Assembly: GCA_019931185.1 (NCBI GenBank)
Contig: JAINDK010000081.1
Location: 1 to 61,484, forward strand
Source of the DNA: Bryobacter sp. CoA8 C33
GTDB taxonomy: Bacteria > Acidobacteriota > Terriglobia > Bryobacterales > Bryobacteraceae
DNA: 61,484 bases
Direction: 5' to 3'
The position numbers and the translations under genes were made by a program. Below are positions 44,143-52,525 of the stretch, one piece after another. Numbering within the stretch: the first letter of the stretch is position 1; each line of letters starts with the position of its first letter. The notes below the pieces were generated by a model. The model worked only from the letters and a program-made list of their open reading frames with translations, did no database searches and had not been told where the DNA came from.

Positions 44143-45255
44143 TTACTTTTTCTTGTACCCCTGCCACACCCACTCGAGCGCCAGCGGATAGGTCGCTTCC
44201 TTCACCGCCCGGTCGCAGTGCCCCGAATTCTTCGTGAAAACGAACTGGTACGGATACTTCTTCTTCGCCAATACATCCGCCATCCGCTCATTCGCCAGCA
44301 CCCAGTCATGATACGCATCCCGCGTAATCAGGTTGTCCCGGTCGCTCACATGCATCCAGATCCGCAACGGCTTCTTCGGGCTCTTCGGGATCAGCGTCTC
44401 GTGATAGTCCCACGCCCCATGCGGCGTCTCCGCATTGTACGGCCATTGCTGGTACACAAAGGTCCCGGAATAGCTCACCACCCGGTGATACAAATCCGGC
44501 CGGTACCACGCCATCGACATCGCCGCCGACCCGCCCGAGCTGCACCCCATCGTCGCCCGCCCGTCCGGATTCTTCGTCAGCTTTACCTTGTACTTCGCCT
44601 CCACCACCGGCAGCACTTCCTTTTCCACAAACTCGGCGTACAAGCCCGACATCGTGTCATACTCGAGCCCCCGCTGGCTCCCTTGCGCGTCCCCGCTCCC
44701 GTTGCCGATCGAGATCCCGATCATCACCGGAATCTTCTTGGCCGCAATCAAGCCGTCGAGCGCCGGAAACAACAGCCGGTCCGGCCCGTCCGCCCCCACG
44801 ATAAACGGCGCCTCCGTCCCCGGCACATACTGCTTCGGAATATAGACGGCCACCTTCCGCGTATACGGCTTCGGTCCGCTATTCACAATCAGCTTGCTTG
44901 CATCATTCGGGTCCGGCCGCAACATGCCATCCCGCGCAATCCCCGGATAAATCTTGCTCTCCGTTGACTCCATCGTGAACTCATGGACATCCCCCTTCGG
45001 CACCCCCTCCCCTGCCACCATCTCCGGCGCCGGCCGGTACGTCGGCCCAATGATGTAGTTGCCGTTCTTGTTGGCCGGCGGCAATTGTCCGTCCGGTAAT
45101 TCCTGCGCCTTCACATAGCCCGGCGTGTGCGGGTCCCGCGTCGGCGGCGGTGTCCGCACCGGCTTGGCCGGCGCCGCGGCCGGTGGCGTCTGCCCCGGCG
45201 CGTTCCCGCCAACCATCCCCATCAACAGTGCAAGCGTACAAATCGTTCGTTTCAT
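44143..45255 (-). CDS. Secreted esterase, enterochelin esterase/esterase D-like
   Basis: A 370-residue exported alpha/beta hydrolase. A signal peptide (MKRTICTLALLMGMVGG) and a Pro-rich linker (PPAAAPAKPVRTPPPTRDP) precede the domain. VYIPKQYVPGTEAPFIVGAD is the entry strand, GCSSGGSAAMSMAWYRPDLY is the nucleophile elbow with the catalytic Ser, and SGHCDRAVKEATYPLALEWV carries the likely catalytic His. Related enzymes hydrolyse siderophore or hydroxycinnamoyl esters; the substrate here is unknown. Stands alone, divergent from the DUF2809 gene. Confidence 0.87.
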   Translation of the reverse strand: MKRTICTLALLMGMVGGNAPGQTPPAAAPAKPVRTPPPTRDPHTPGYVKAQELPDGQLPPANKNGNYIIGPTYRPAPEMVAGEGVPKGDVHEFTMESTESKIYPGIARDGMLRPDPNDASKLIVNSGPKPYTRKVAVYIPKQYVPGTEAPFIVGADGPDRLLFPALDGLIAAKKIPVMIGISIGNGSGDAQGSQRGLEYDTMSGLYAEFVEKEVLPVVEAKYKVKLTKNPDGRATMGCSSGGSAAMSMAWYRPDLYHRVVSYSGTFVYQQWPYNAETPHGAWDYHETLIPKSPKKPLRIWMHVSDRDNLITRDAYHDWVLANERMADVLAKKKYPYQFVFTKNSGHCDRAVKEATYPLALEWVWQGYKKK

Positions 45256-45329
45256 GGCAACCCCGAAATCTTATCGCAATCCCCGCCCCCATCTCCACCA
45301 GACGCCGCCTCTCCCGCTACCATAACCTC

Positions 45330-45746
45330 ATGACCCGAGCCCGTGGCAAGGACGCCCCCTGGTTCGCCGCCCTCCTGCTCATCATCACCGCCGGCATCCT
45401 CTCCCGCGCCTTCCACTCCGGCCACCTCCTCCTCGATAAATATCTCGGCGATACCCTCTACGCCGCCATGGTCTGCGTCCTGCTCCGCCTCTCCAGCCGC
45501 ATCCGGAACATCCCCCTCGCCGCCGCCCTCATCCTCCTCGCCATCGAGTCCTTCCAACTCACCGGCATCCCCGCCGCCCTCTCCCGCAGCGATCATCTGC
45601 CCATCCGCCTCACCGCCCGCCTCCTCGGCACCCACTTCCACTGGGCCGACCTCCTCGCCTACGCCCTCGGCATCCTCCCCTTCACCTTCCTCCCGCCCAC
45701 CCCCAGGCCGATGCAAGAAAAATTCCCTCCCACAACACGCTCCTAA
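45330..45746 (+). CDS. DUF2809 family membrane protein
   Basis: A 138-residue protein with about four membrane helices: WFAALLLIITAGILSRAFHS, KYLGDTLYAAMVCVLLRLSS, LAAALILLAIESFQLTGIPA and a C-terminal ADLLAYALGILPFTFL. The LLDKYLGDTLYA and AIESFQLTGIP motifs match DUF2809. The ATG at 45330 is chosen since homology begins there. Function unknown. Confidence 0.83.
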   Translation: MTRARGKDAPWFAALLLIITAGILSRAFHSGHLLLDKYLGDTLYAAMVCVLLRLSSRIRNIPLAAALILLAIESFQLTGIPAALSRSDHLPIRLTARLLGTHFHWADLLAYALGILPFTFLPPTPRPMQEKFPPTTRS

Positions 45747-46055
45747 AACCCCCATTCGACAGCCCATGCCGCGCCGCCAACGCCGTCACACCCCAAATAC
45801 GAACTGAGCCAAATACGCAGCAGCCGCCACCCATAAGCTCCGGCATGATGGCCCCCGAATTAGAGTTGGCCCAAAACTTGGGCGCTCGATTTGTTAGGTC
45901 AGCGGTGCCTCGTCGTCAATTCACAAAAGCAGTCGTCGGAGGTCATCGGATCGAAACATGGCCCACTGTTGAAGCTCCTGATTCATTCCGACAGTTGCCA
46001 GTAGACCTGGTACAAGCCCGCAATTGGAAAGGCTCGTTTTCTCAGTTGCCTCGAT
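45747..46055. other. Intergenic region, no gene recognised
   Basis: From the DUF2809 stop to the truncated hypothetical. C-bias disappears from about 45840 onward, marking the left edge of a small accessory patch. A + strand frame begins at 45845 but has no recognisable features and runs antisense into the better-supported minus frame. Confidence 0.4.
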
Positions 46056-46412
46056 TTAGCTCAACTCGAAATCGGCGAAGCCGCCAGCATTGGCCCCCTC
46101 AAACTTCACGACACCTCGATCCTTGTCGTACAAAACCCCGGCGTGCCATGCAGCGTGACGGATGCGAGGATCGAGGCAATCGACCAGATCGGAATAGCCG
46201 CTTTTATGAATCAATTCCAAGCGCTTGTTCAAGCCCAGCGATCGATCGGGGTGTTCCTTTCCCTCTGCAGTGGCAACCGCTTCGCTTACCATCCTCAGTA
46301 ACGGCCGGATAGCCTCGGCGCATCGCCGATACAGCTCGATTAAACAGTCCAGACCGATACCTCCGTCCACCAACCCGTCCTTTGCCACCCGGCCGAATTT
46401 GTCCTTGTTCAC
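46056..46412 (-). CDS. Hypothetical protein, probably N-terminally truncated
   Basis: A 118-codon frame from GTG 46412. It reads like real protein (IGLDCLIELYRRCAEAIRPL, NKRLELIHKSGYSDLVDCLD, RIRHAAWHAGVLYDKDRGVV) and the text continues plausibly upstream (YLRFADLNDQSWKELSRKV) to an in-frame TGA near 46494, without an ATG. This suggests the 5' end has been lost. The RIRHAAWHAG stretch recalls all-helical hypothetical proteins in mobile regions, but no family is assigned. Composition lacks the genomic C-bias. Confidence 0.5.
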   Translation of the reverse strand: MNKDKFGRVAKDGLVDGGIGLDCLIELYRRCAEAIRPLLRMVSEAVATAEGKEHPDRSLGLNKRLELIHKSGYSDLVDCLDPRIRHAAWHAGVLYDKDRGVVKFEGANAGGFADFELS

Positions 46413-46594
46413 GGCAGCTTCACGAAGTACCTTCCGGGAGAGTTCCTTCCAGCTCTGGTCGTTGAGGTCTGCGAAGCGGAGGTAGTTTTTTCAAGCAATC
46501 GCTCAGCGGATCAAAGCTCCCCATTCCCCGCTCAATCCCCCACCATTTCCACACCCTAATTCCGAAATAAATCTAAAAAATATCGAAATAATTA

Positions 46595-46623
46595 TTGCAA
46601 TTTATTTCCGATTATTTTACATT
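46595..46623 (+). promoter_or_regulatory. AT-rich promoter of the phage-like cassette
   Basis: TTGCAA (46595-46600) and TACATT (46618-46623) are separated by exactly 17 bp, inside a strongly AT-rich block (46556-46668) unique in this GC-rich window. A short hairpin (AGAGG-ATTTA-CCTCT) lies in the leader, and AGGAG is seven bases before the ATG at 46669. Confidence 0.6.
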
Positions 46624-46668
46624 TGTTCCAGAGGATTTACCTCTAAATAACCCGCTAGGAGAATAATT

Positions 46669-47007
46669 ATGGCGATTAACCGTCATGTTCAAGTTTCCAT
46701 TGCTCCAGGATCTTTCGTCAGTGAAGGCTTTCAGCTCGACACTGGCAACCTCGTTGGTTTTCTCATGCCCGATTCCTTTTCCGGCAACAAAATGTCTTTC
46801 GAAATTATGCGCCCTTCTGATGGAGCATACTTGCCACATTTCGATTCATTAGGGCAAGAAATTGAGGTGATTGCCGGGCCCTCCCGCTCGATCGCCCTCG
46901 ACGGGATCATCCCCGGCTTGCCCACCCGTGGCTTCATGCGCGTACGCACGAATGCCCCCCAATCCCAGCCCACATCCCTGCTCGGCGTCATCACGGAGGA
47001 AGACTAA
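46669..47007 (+). CDS. Putative phage-like structural protein, first of pair
   Basis: A 112-residue protein with no leader peptide and a beta-rich pattern: RHVQVSIAPGSFVSEGFQLD, NLVGFLMPDSFSGNKMSFEI and GIIPGLPTRGFMRVRTNAPQ. Small virion or appendage proteins often look like this, but no family is recognised. AGGAG lies seven bases before the ATG. The first half of the gene is AT-richer than the second half, which takes on the genome's C-bias. The next gene starts 2 bp after its stop, so the two are one unit. Confidence 0.6.
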   Translation: MAINRHVQVSIAPGSFVSEGFQLDTGNLVGFLMPDSFSGNKMSFEIMRPSDGAYLPHFDSLGQEIEVIAGPSRSIALDGIIPGLPTRGFMRVRTNAPQSQPTSLLGVITEED

Positions 47008-47009
47008 CC

Positions 47010-48200
47010 ATGTCACTCACTCGCCCCGTTAAACTCATCCCCGAAGGCCCCATGCCTGCCGCGCGCAGCCTCTCGGTCACCTTCGCCTCCGACGCCCAGG
47101 GCCTCCCCGTTGCCATGTCCGGCAGCGGTGCCAAACCCAGCGCCCAAAGCGTCTCTATGACTCTAGCCTCCGACCACCCACCCCTGCCCGTCTCCCTGCC
47201 CCCCACCGGACAGCAGACCATGGCCGGCAGCCTCTCGGTCGCCATCGCCTCCAACCAGCCCGCCCTTGGCATCCTCGAGTCCGGCACCGGCATCACCACC
47301 GGCTCGATCACCGCCACCTCCCAGCGCATCGCCGCCCCGCTCACCCGCTTCAACGGCGCCTGCATCTACATCGCCGGAACCTACGCCGGCATCAACCTCT
47401 CCTTCGAGGCCAGCTACGATAACGGCACAACCTATATCGCCACCCAGGCTGTCGCCATCAACGGCGTCGCCCCCATCAGTACCACCGGCGCTCTCACCAA
47501 CACGAGCAACGCCTTCGAGATCTACTGCCCCGGCGCCACTCATGTCTCCGTCCGCTCCACTAGCTTTACCTCCGGCAACATGAGCGTCCGCATCGCTCCC
47601 TATGCCATCGCCGCCGACCCCAACCCCGTCATCACCGGCGCCCTTAGCGCCAACCAGTCCATTAACAACTCCCTCTGGGCTGGTTCCAATGCCCTCAATG
47701 GCGGCGCCGCCGGCTCGGTCGGCGTCGGTGGTCTCGCCGCCGATAGCGCCACCGTCTCCGGCAACCCCATCCTCACCGCCGGCCGCGTCCGCGCCGCCGT
47801 CGACTCCACCTTCGCCGCCAACGACGCCATGGCCCTCACCGGCACCACCGGCATGCAATTGCTCGTCAAACCCTACGGCCTGCCCGAAACCGACTGGCAA
47901 TTCTCCGCCGCCCTTACCACCAACGTCGCCACCGCCGCCCGCGCCGCCGGCGCCGCCGGCATCCGCAACTACACCACCGCCCTCCAGTACCAGAACACCT
48001 CGGCCGTCGCCTCCGAAATTCAGGTCCTCGATGGCACGACGATCCTCTGGCGCGGCCAAGCCCCCGCTAGCATGGCTCTTCCCGCTTCCATCCAGTGGCC
48101 CACCCCACTGCGTGGCGCCGCCGCCACCGCCCTCAACGTCCAGTTGATCACCACGGGCGCCAACACCCTCGTCAACCTTCAGGGCTACCAGGCCCCATAG
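47010..48200 (+). CDS. Repeat-containing phage-structural-like protein
   Basis: A 396-residue Ser/Thr/Ala/Gly-rich protein. It begins with three copies of an S-x-S-x-x-x-A-S-[DN] motif at residues 20, 47 and 74, exactly 27 apart: SLSVTFASDAQGLPV, SVSMTLASDHPPLPV and SLSVAIASNQPALGI. Similar repeats occur in phage virion and tail-fibre-like proteins. The remainder is beta-rich with Asn/Thr-rich strands (SFEASYDNGTTYIATQAVAI). No signal peptide. Co-transcribed with the 46669 gene. A role in a phage-derived particle or a surface array is possible; no tail, capsid or lysis gene is near. Confidence 0.6.
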   Translation: MSLTRPVKLIPEGPMPAARSLSVTFASDAQGLPVAMSGSGAKPSAQSVSMTLASDHPPLPVSLPPTGQQTMAGSLSVAIASNQPALGILESGTGITTGSITATSQRIAAPLTRFNGACIYIAGTYAGINLSFEASYDNGTTYIATQAVAINGVAPISTTGALTNTSNAFEIYCPGATHVSVRSTSFTSGNMSVRIAPYAIAADPNPVITGALSANQSINNSLWAGSNALNGGAAGSVGVGGLAADSATVSGNPILTAGRVRAAVDSTFAANDAMALTGTTGMQLLVKPYGLPETDWQFSAALTTNVATAARAAGAAGIRNYTTALQYQNTSAVASEIQVLDGTTILWRGQAPASMALPASIQWPTPLRGAAATALNVQLITTGANTLVNLQGYQAP

Positions 48201-48284
48201 ACCTTCCTGCGGGGGAAGAGACGGGCCGGTCCACGGCTCACCCCGCCCGGCCCGTCTTCAGCTTCTGTCATAAAATGTCCCCAT

Positions 48285-49109
48285 ATGACCAACCGGCGCT
48301 CCTTCCTGTCGGCCTCCGCCGCCGCCTCCTCCTCACTCGCTCTCGCTCAATCCCCCTCTCCCCCTCCCTCTCACCCCATCAAACTCGGCGTCGCCAGCTA
48401 CTCCCTCCGCGAATTCAGCCGCAACCTCGCCATCAAATCCACCAAACAACTCGGCGTCCAATTCATCAATATCAAGGAATTCCACCTCCCCTACATCGCC
48501 AAGCCCGACGACATCGACCGCGGCCGCAAACAGTTTGAAAACGCCGGCCTCACAATCCTCGGCGGCGGCACTGTCACCTTCCACAAGGAAGACGATAACG
48601 ACATCCGCGCCTACTTCGAATACGCCAAACGCGCCGGCATGCCCCTCATCGTCGCCGCCCCCACCCACAAAACCCTCCCCATGCTCGAAAAATTCGTCAA
48701 AGAGTACGACATCAAAATCGCCGTCCACAACCACGGCCCCGAAGACAAATACTTCCCCTCCAGCCGCGATGCCCTTGCCATGATGAAAAATATGGACCCC
48801 CGCATCGGCGTATGCTGCGACATCGGCCACGAATCCCGCGCCGGCATGGACATCCTCGAAACCCTCCAACTCGCCGGCCCCCGCCTCCTCGACATGCACG
48901 TCAAGGACCTCAAAAATCCCCTCGGCAAAGACTCCCAGTGCGACGTCGGCGACGGCATCCTCCCCATCGTCGCCATCTTCAAATACCTCAAGAAAATTCA
49001 CTACTCCGGCGGCGTCATGCTCGAATACGAAATCAACGGCGACAACCCCCTCACCGGCATGGCCAAGAGCTTCTCCTACATGCGCGGCGTCCTCGCCGCC
49101 CTCGCCTAA
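48285..49109 (+). CDS. Exported xylose isomerase-like TIM-barrel protein
   Basis: A 274-residue sugar phosphate isomerase/epimerase-fold protein with a Tat-type leader (NRRSFLSASAAASSSLALA). The barrel shows GVASYSLREF, the IAVHNHGPEDKYF metal-site strand, GVCCDIGHESRAG, LLDMHVKDLKNP and a final GGVMLEYEINGD. His, Asp and Glu metal ligands are in place. Such Tat-exported enzymes are abundant in Solibacter-like bacteria and act on sugars or inositols outside the cytoplasm. Substrate unknown. Confidence 0.88.
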   Translation: MTNRRSFLSASAAASSSLALAQSPSPPPSHPIKLGVASYSLREFSRNLAIKSTKQLGVQFINIKEFHLPYIAKPDDIDRGRKQFENAGLTILGGGTVTFHKEDDNDIRAYFEYAKRAGMPLIVAAPTHKTLPMLEKFVKEYDIKIAVHNHGPEDKYFPSSRDALAMMKNMDPRIGVCCDIGHESRAGMDILETLQLAGPRLLDMHVKDLKNPLGKDSQCDVGDGILPIVAIFKYLKKIHYSGGVMLEYEINGDNPLTGMAKSFSYMRGVLAALA

Positions 49110-49116
49110 TCCACCC

Positions 49117-50070
49117 CTAAACAAATCGCGGCAACGGCATCATTTCCTCGGCCGGCACCTGCTCCACGGGCAAGCCGGCCTTCTTCCATGCCTCTAACCC
49201 TCCCTCCACCACCCGCGCCTGATACCCCGCCTGCCCTAACACTTCCGCCAGCCGCTCACTCGTCTTCTCGTTCCTGCAACCGCAGTAAACATACACCTCC
49301 CGCCCCCGCCCCAGCCCATCCATCGCCTCCATCAGCCCCGCCGCATCCATCCGCACAGACCCCGGTATCCGCTCCGCCTTCGGATCGTAATACCCCCGGC
49401 TCCGCGCATCCGCAATCACAATATCCTCCCCCAACCGCCCCGCCAACTCCTCCACCGTCACCCGCTTCACCCCGCTCCGCCTCCGCGCCGCCCGCCAAAT
49501 CCGATACCCAAAATATGCCGCCAAACCGCTCGCCAATACCGCCGTTGCCATCCGTCCAAATGCCATCACCCACTCCACCACATTCCCAATTACCCCATCA
49601 AACATATACCCCAACACCAGATACGTCCCCACATACAACACCGTCCCCCCTAGGTTATACCGGCCAAACACCCACGGATTCATCTTCATGCTCCCCGCCA
49701 TCGGCGGCGCCATCGTGTTGATCCCAGGAAAGAACTTCGCAAACAACAACGCCGCCCTCCCACGCCGCTGAAAATACGCCGCACTCGCATGAACGCACGC
49801 CTCCGGATTCATCGATAACCGGCACAATATCCCTAACAGCCACCACCCCGTCTTCTGCCCCAACAAATACAGAATCCAATCCGCCGCCAACATCGCCCCC
49901 ATCGCCGCCCCCACCGCATCCCCAACCGGCAGATACCCCTTCGCCACCGCTGCCCCCCCTACCAACAACGCCGGCGCCGCAGGCACCGGAAACCCAAGCG
50001 CCTCCGTAAACACGATCCCCACCAACAACGTTACGTCGTACTTCTCCAGTACTGGCACCAATCCTTCCAT
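49117..50070 (-). CDS. DedA-family membrane protein fused to a rhodanese domain
   Basis: A 317-residue fusion. Residues 1-200 are DedA/SNARE-associated: FTEALGFPVPAAPALLVGGA, the re-entrant FAKFFPGINTMAPPMAGSM with the conserved F/G-R-x-x-P-like region, and several membrane helices. Residues about 205-317 form a rhodanese domain with the Cys loop VYVYCGCRNEKTS. The ATG at 50070 shares one base with the stop of the aldo-keto reductase gene (TGATG). DedA proteins flip lipids; the rhodanese part may sense or move sulfur. The fusion is known in some bacteria but its role is not. Confidence 0.87.
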   Translation of the reverse strand: MEGLVPVLEKYDVTLLVGIVFTEALGFPVPAAPALLVGGAAVAKGYLPVGDAVGAAMGAMLAADWILYLLGQKTGWWLLGILCRLSMNPEACVHASAAYFQRRGRAALLFAKFFPGINTMAPPMAGSMKMNPWVFGRYNLGGTVLYVGTYLVLGYMFDGVIGNVVEWVMAFGRMATAVLASGLAAYFGYRIWRAARRRSGVKRVTVEELAGRLGEDIVIADARSRGYYDPKAERIPGSVRMDAAGLMEAMDGLGRGREVYVYCGCRNEKTSERLAEVLGQAGYQARVVEGGLEAWKKAGLPVEQVPAEEMMPLPRFV

Positions 50071-51050
50071 CAATTGTGCCCCAACACCCCATGCGGCTCA
50101 TAGCTCTCCTCGAGCAGCCTTACTTCCCCCTCCTCCAAACGCAAACTCAGCGCCCCCTCCGCATCCTCCAAATGCTTCTCCCGGCTCGCTCCAATGATCG
50201 GCGCCGTCACCGCCTTCTTCCCCAGCAACCACGCCAGCGCCACCGTCGCCCGGCTCACGCCCCGCCCCCCAGCTACTTCCCCCACCCGGTCCGCGATCAC
50301 AAAATCACTCTCCCGCCCATACATCCGCCGTGCGATATCATCCGTCCGCGCCCTCTCACTCCCCAATCCCTCCCGCGTCACACTCCCCGTCAACAATCCC
50401 CGCGCCAGCGGACTCCACGGCAACACCCCCAGCCCCTGGTCCACGCAAAATGGAATCATCTCCCGCTCCTCTTCCCGGTAAGCCAGATTGTAGTGGTTCT
50501 GCATCGACACAAACCGCGCCCCGCCTGCCCGCTCCGCCGCATACTGCAATTTCCCCAACTGCCACGCATACATGCTCGACGCCCCCAAGTACAACGCCTG
50601 CCCCGCCCGCACCACCTGGTCCAATCCCTCCATCACCTCTTCCACCGGCGTCTCGTAGTCGAACCGGTGTATCTGGTACAAATCCACATAATCCATCCCC
50701 AGCCGCCTCAAACTCCCCTCCACCGCATGCCGCAGATGCTTCCGCCCCAGCCCTTTTTCGTTCGGCCCTTCCCCCATCGGGTTGTACAGCTTCGTCGCGA
50801 TCACCACTTGGTCCCGCCGGATCCCCAGCTTCCGGATTGCCCGCCCCAATATCTCCTCGCTCACCCCCAAAGAATACATATCCGCCGTGTCGAAAAAATT
50901 GATCCCCATCTCCCACGCCTTCCGGATCAGCGGCAGGCTCTCTTCCGCCTCCATCACCCACGGCCGCCACTGCTTCGTCCCATATGTCATCATCCCCAAA
51001 CACAGCCGCGACACCGTCATCCCCGTCCGCCCCAACTTTACGTATTCCAT
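50070..51050 (-). CDS. Aldo/keto reductase
   Basis: A 326-residue NADPH-dependent reductase. The catalytic tetrad is visible: Asp and Tyr in NFFDTADMYSLG, Lys in VVIATKLYNP, and His in VDLYQIHRFDY. Cofactor-binding segments PWSPLARGLLTG and PIIGASREKHLEDA follow. It belongs to the Tas/YajO-like subfamily. The gene starts 3 bp after the Sua5 gene in a five-gene minus-strand run. Natural substrate unknown. Confidence 0.92.
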   Translation of the reverse strand: MEYVKLGRTGMTVSRLCLGMMTYGTKQWRPWVMEAEESLPLIRKAWEMGINFFDTADMYSLGVSEEILGRAIRKLGIRRDQVVIATKLYNPMGEGPNEKGLGRKHLRHAVEGSLRRLGMDYVDLYQIHRFDYETPVEEVMEGLDQVVRAGQALYLGASSMYAWQLGKLQYAAERAGGARFVSMQNHYNLAYREEEREMIPFCVDQGLGVLPWSPLARGLLTGSVTREGLGSERARTDDIARRMYGRESDFVIADRVGEVAGGRGVSRATVALAWLLGKKAVTAPIIGASREKHLEDAEGALSLRLEEGEVRLLEESYEPHGVLGHN

Positions 51051-51053
51051 TTC

Positions 51054-51692
51054 TCAGTTGCCTTTCAAAACTTCCGCCAACTCCTTCTCCTCGATCGCCC
51101 CCTCCTTGATCACCCGCCAATACGGCTCCGTGATGTCGATCGTCGTCGCCCCAAGCCCCATGCACATCCCCCCGTCCAGCACCAGATCCACACTCCCGTC
51201 CATCGTCCCAAATACATCAATCCCCGCCCGGCACGTCGGCATCCCGCTCACATTCGCGCTCGTCGCAATCATTGGCATTCCAATCATTTCAAGCAGCGCA
51301 TTCCCCACCGCGCTCCGGCTCTGCCGCAACGCCAGCCGCCCCGTGTTCCCCGTCAGCTTCAACGGCACCTTCGCGCTCGCCGGCACGATGATCGTCAACG
51401 GCCCCGGCCAGAACCGCCTCGCCAACACCTGAAACCGCTTCGTTAACTCCGTCGTCAATTCCTCCACCATCAGCACATCGTTCACCATCAACGGCAGACT
51501 CCGCGTCGCTTCCCGCCCCTTGGCCGCGAATACCTTCCCCACCGCCGCCAGATTAAACGGATCCGCCACCAACACATACAATGAGTCCGACGGAATCGCC
51601 ACCACTCCTCCCCGCCGGATCACATCGGCGGCTCGGCGGATCGACTCCAGCTTCGGATTCTCTTGATCTACTTCAATTAAATCGGTGATCAC
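51054..51692 (-). CDS. L-threonylcarbamoyladenylate synthase (Sua5/YrdC)
   Basis: A 212-residue Sua5/YrdC/YciO-domain enzyme that makes threonylcarbamoyl-AMP for t6A37 of tRNA. Motifs: GGVVAIPSDSLYVLVAD, the ATP/threonine site AKGREATRSLPLMV, WPGPLTIIVPAS and TSANVSGMP. There is no C-terminal Sua5 domain, so it is a short YrdC-like form. The modification feeds the substrate later methylthiolated by MtaB, also in this window. Confidence 0.92.
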   Translation of the reverse strand: MITDLIEVDQENPKLESIRRAADVIRRGGVVAIPSDSLYVLVADPFNLAAVGKVFAAKGREATRSLPLMVNDVLMVEELTTELTKRFQVLARRFWPGPLTIIVPASAKVPLKLTGNTGRLALRQSRSAVGNALLEMIGMPMIATSANVSGMPTCRAGIDVFGTMDGSVDLVLDGGMCMGLGATTIDITEPYWRVIKEGAIEEKELAEVLKGN

Positions 51693-51710
51693 GTAATGTA
51701 ACTAAATATC

Positions 51711-52520
51711 CTACCAAGCCTGACACCGCCGACAATAAAACGTACTCCGCCCCCCCTGCACCATCCGCTCCACTCCCGTCCCACACCGCGAACACCTCTC
51801 TCCCTCCCGCCCATACACCTCCACCCCAAAACTCTCACTCTCCGCCATCTTCCCCGGCTGCGTATACTCCGCGTACGCGCTCCCCACCGCATGCTCCAAT
51901 ACCTTCCGGATCGCCCCGTGCAGCACCTTCACCTTCCCCGCCGCAACCTCACCCGCCGGCCGCCCCGGATGGATCCGCGCCCACCACAACGCCTCACTCG
52001 CGTATATATTCCCAATCCCCGCCACCCGCCTCTGATCCATTAACACCGGCTTCACCGGCGCCTTCACCCCCCGCAGAATCTCCCGCAACACCCCCACCGT
52101 GAATTCTTCCCCCAACGGCTCCGGCCCTAACTCCCGGTCCAACGCCTCAATCTCTTCCCACCCCACCACATGCACCCTTCCCAGCGCCCGCGGATCCTCA
52201 TAAATCATCACCCGCCCATCACTCAACCGCCACCAAACCCGCGCCCCCACCGGCCGCAGCCGCCAATCCGGCAAAACATACAAATTCCCCGTCATCCGCA
52301 AATGCACCCGCAAATACACCCCCCCGCTGAACTCCATCAGAATGTACTTCGCCCGCCTCCACACCCGCTCCATCCGCCTCCCCGCCACCACGCCAATCTC
52401 TTCCATCCCCTGCGGCGCCACCGTCCCCGCCCTCTCCACCACCACGCTCTCCACCCGCGCCTTCTCCGCCGCTTCCCGCAGCCTCCTCACCACCGCATCC
52501 ACTTCCGGTAACTCGGGCAT
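51711..52520 (-). CDS. mutM: Formamidopyrimidine-DNA glycosylase (Fpg/MutM)
   Basis: A 269-residue base-excision repair enzyme. It has the N-terminal catalytic PELPEV (Pro nucleophile), the middle helix-two-turn-helix region (DQRRVAGIGNIYASEALWWA), and a C-terminal zinc finger CSRCGTGVERMVQGGRSTFY with two further Cys. It removes oxidised purines such as 8-oxoG. It starts 5 bp after the SAM hydrolase gene. Confidence 0.94.
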   Translation of the reverse strand: MPELPEVDAVVRRLREAAEKARVESVVVERAGTVAPQGMEEIGVVAGRRMERVWRRAKYILMEFSGGVYLRVHLRMTGNLYVLPDWRLRPVGARVWWRLSDGRVMIYEDPRALGRVHVVGWEEIEALDRELGPEPLGEEFTVGVLREILRGVKAPVKPVLMDQRRVAGIGNIYASEALWWARIHPGRPAGEVAAGKVKVLHGAIRKVLEHAVGSAYAEYTQPGKMAESESFGVEVYGREGERCSRCGTGVERMVQGGRSTFYCRRCQAW

Positions 52521-52525
52521 CCTCT

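Noticed and set aside
45845-46312. 155-codon + strand frame
   Set aside because: No motif or ribosome site, and its second half is antisense to a more protein-like minus frame.
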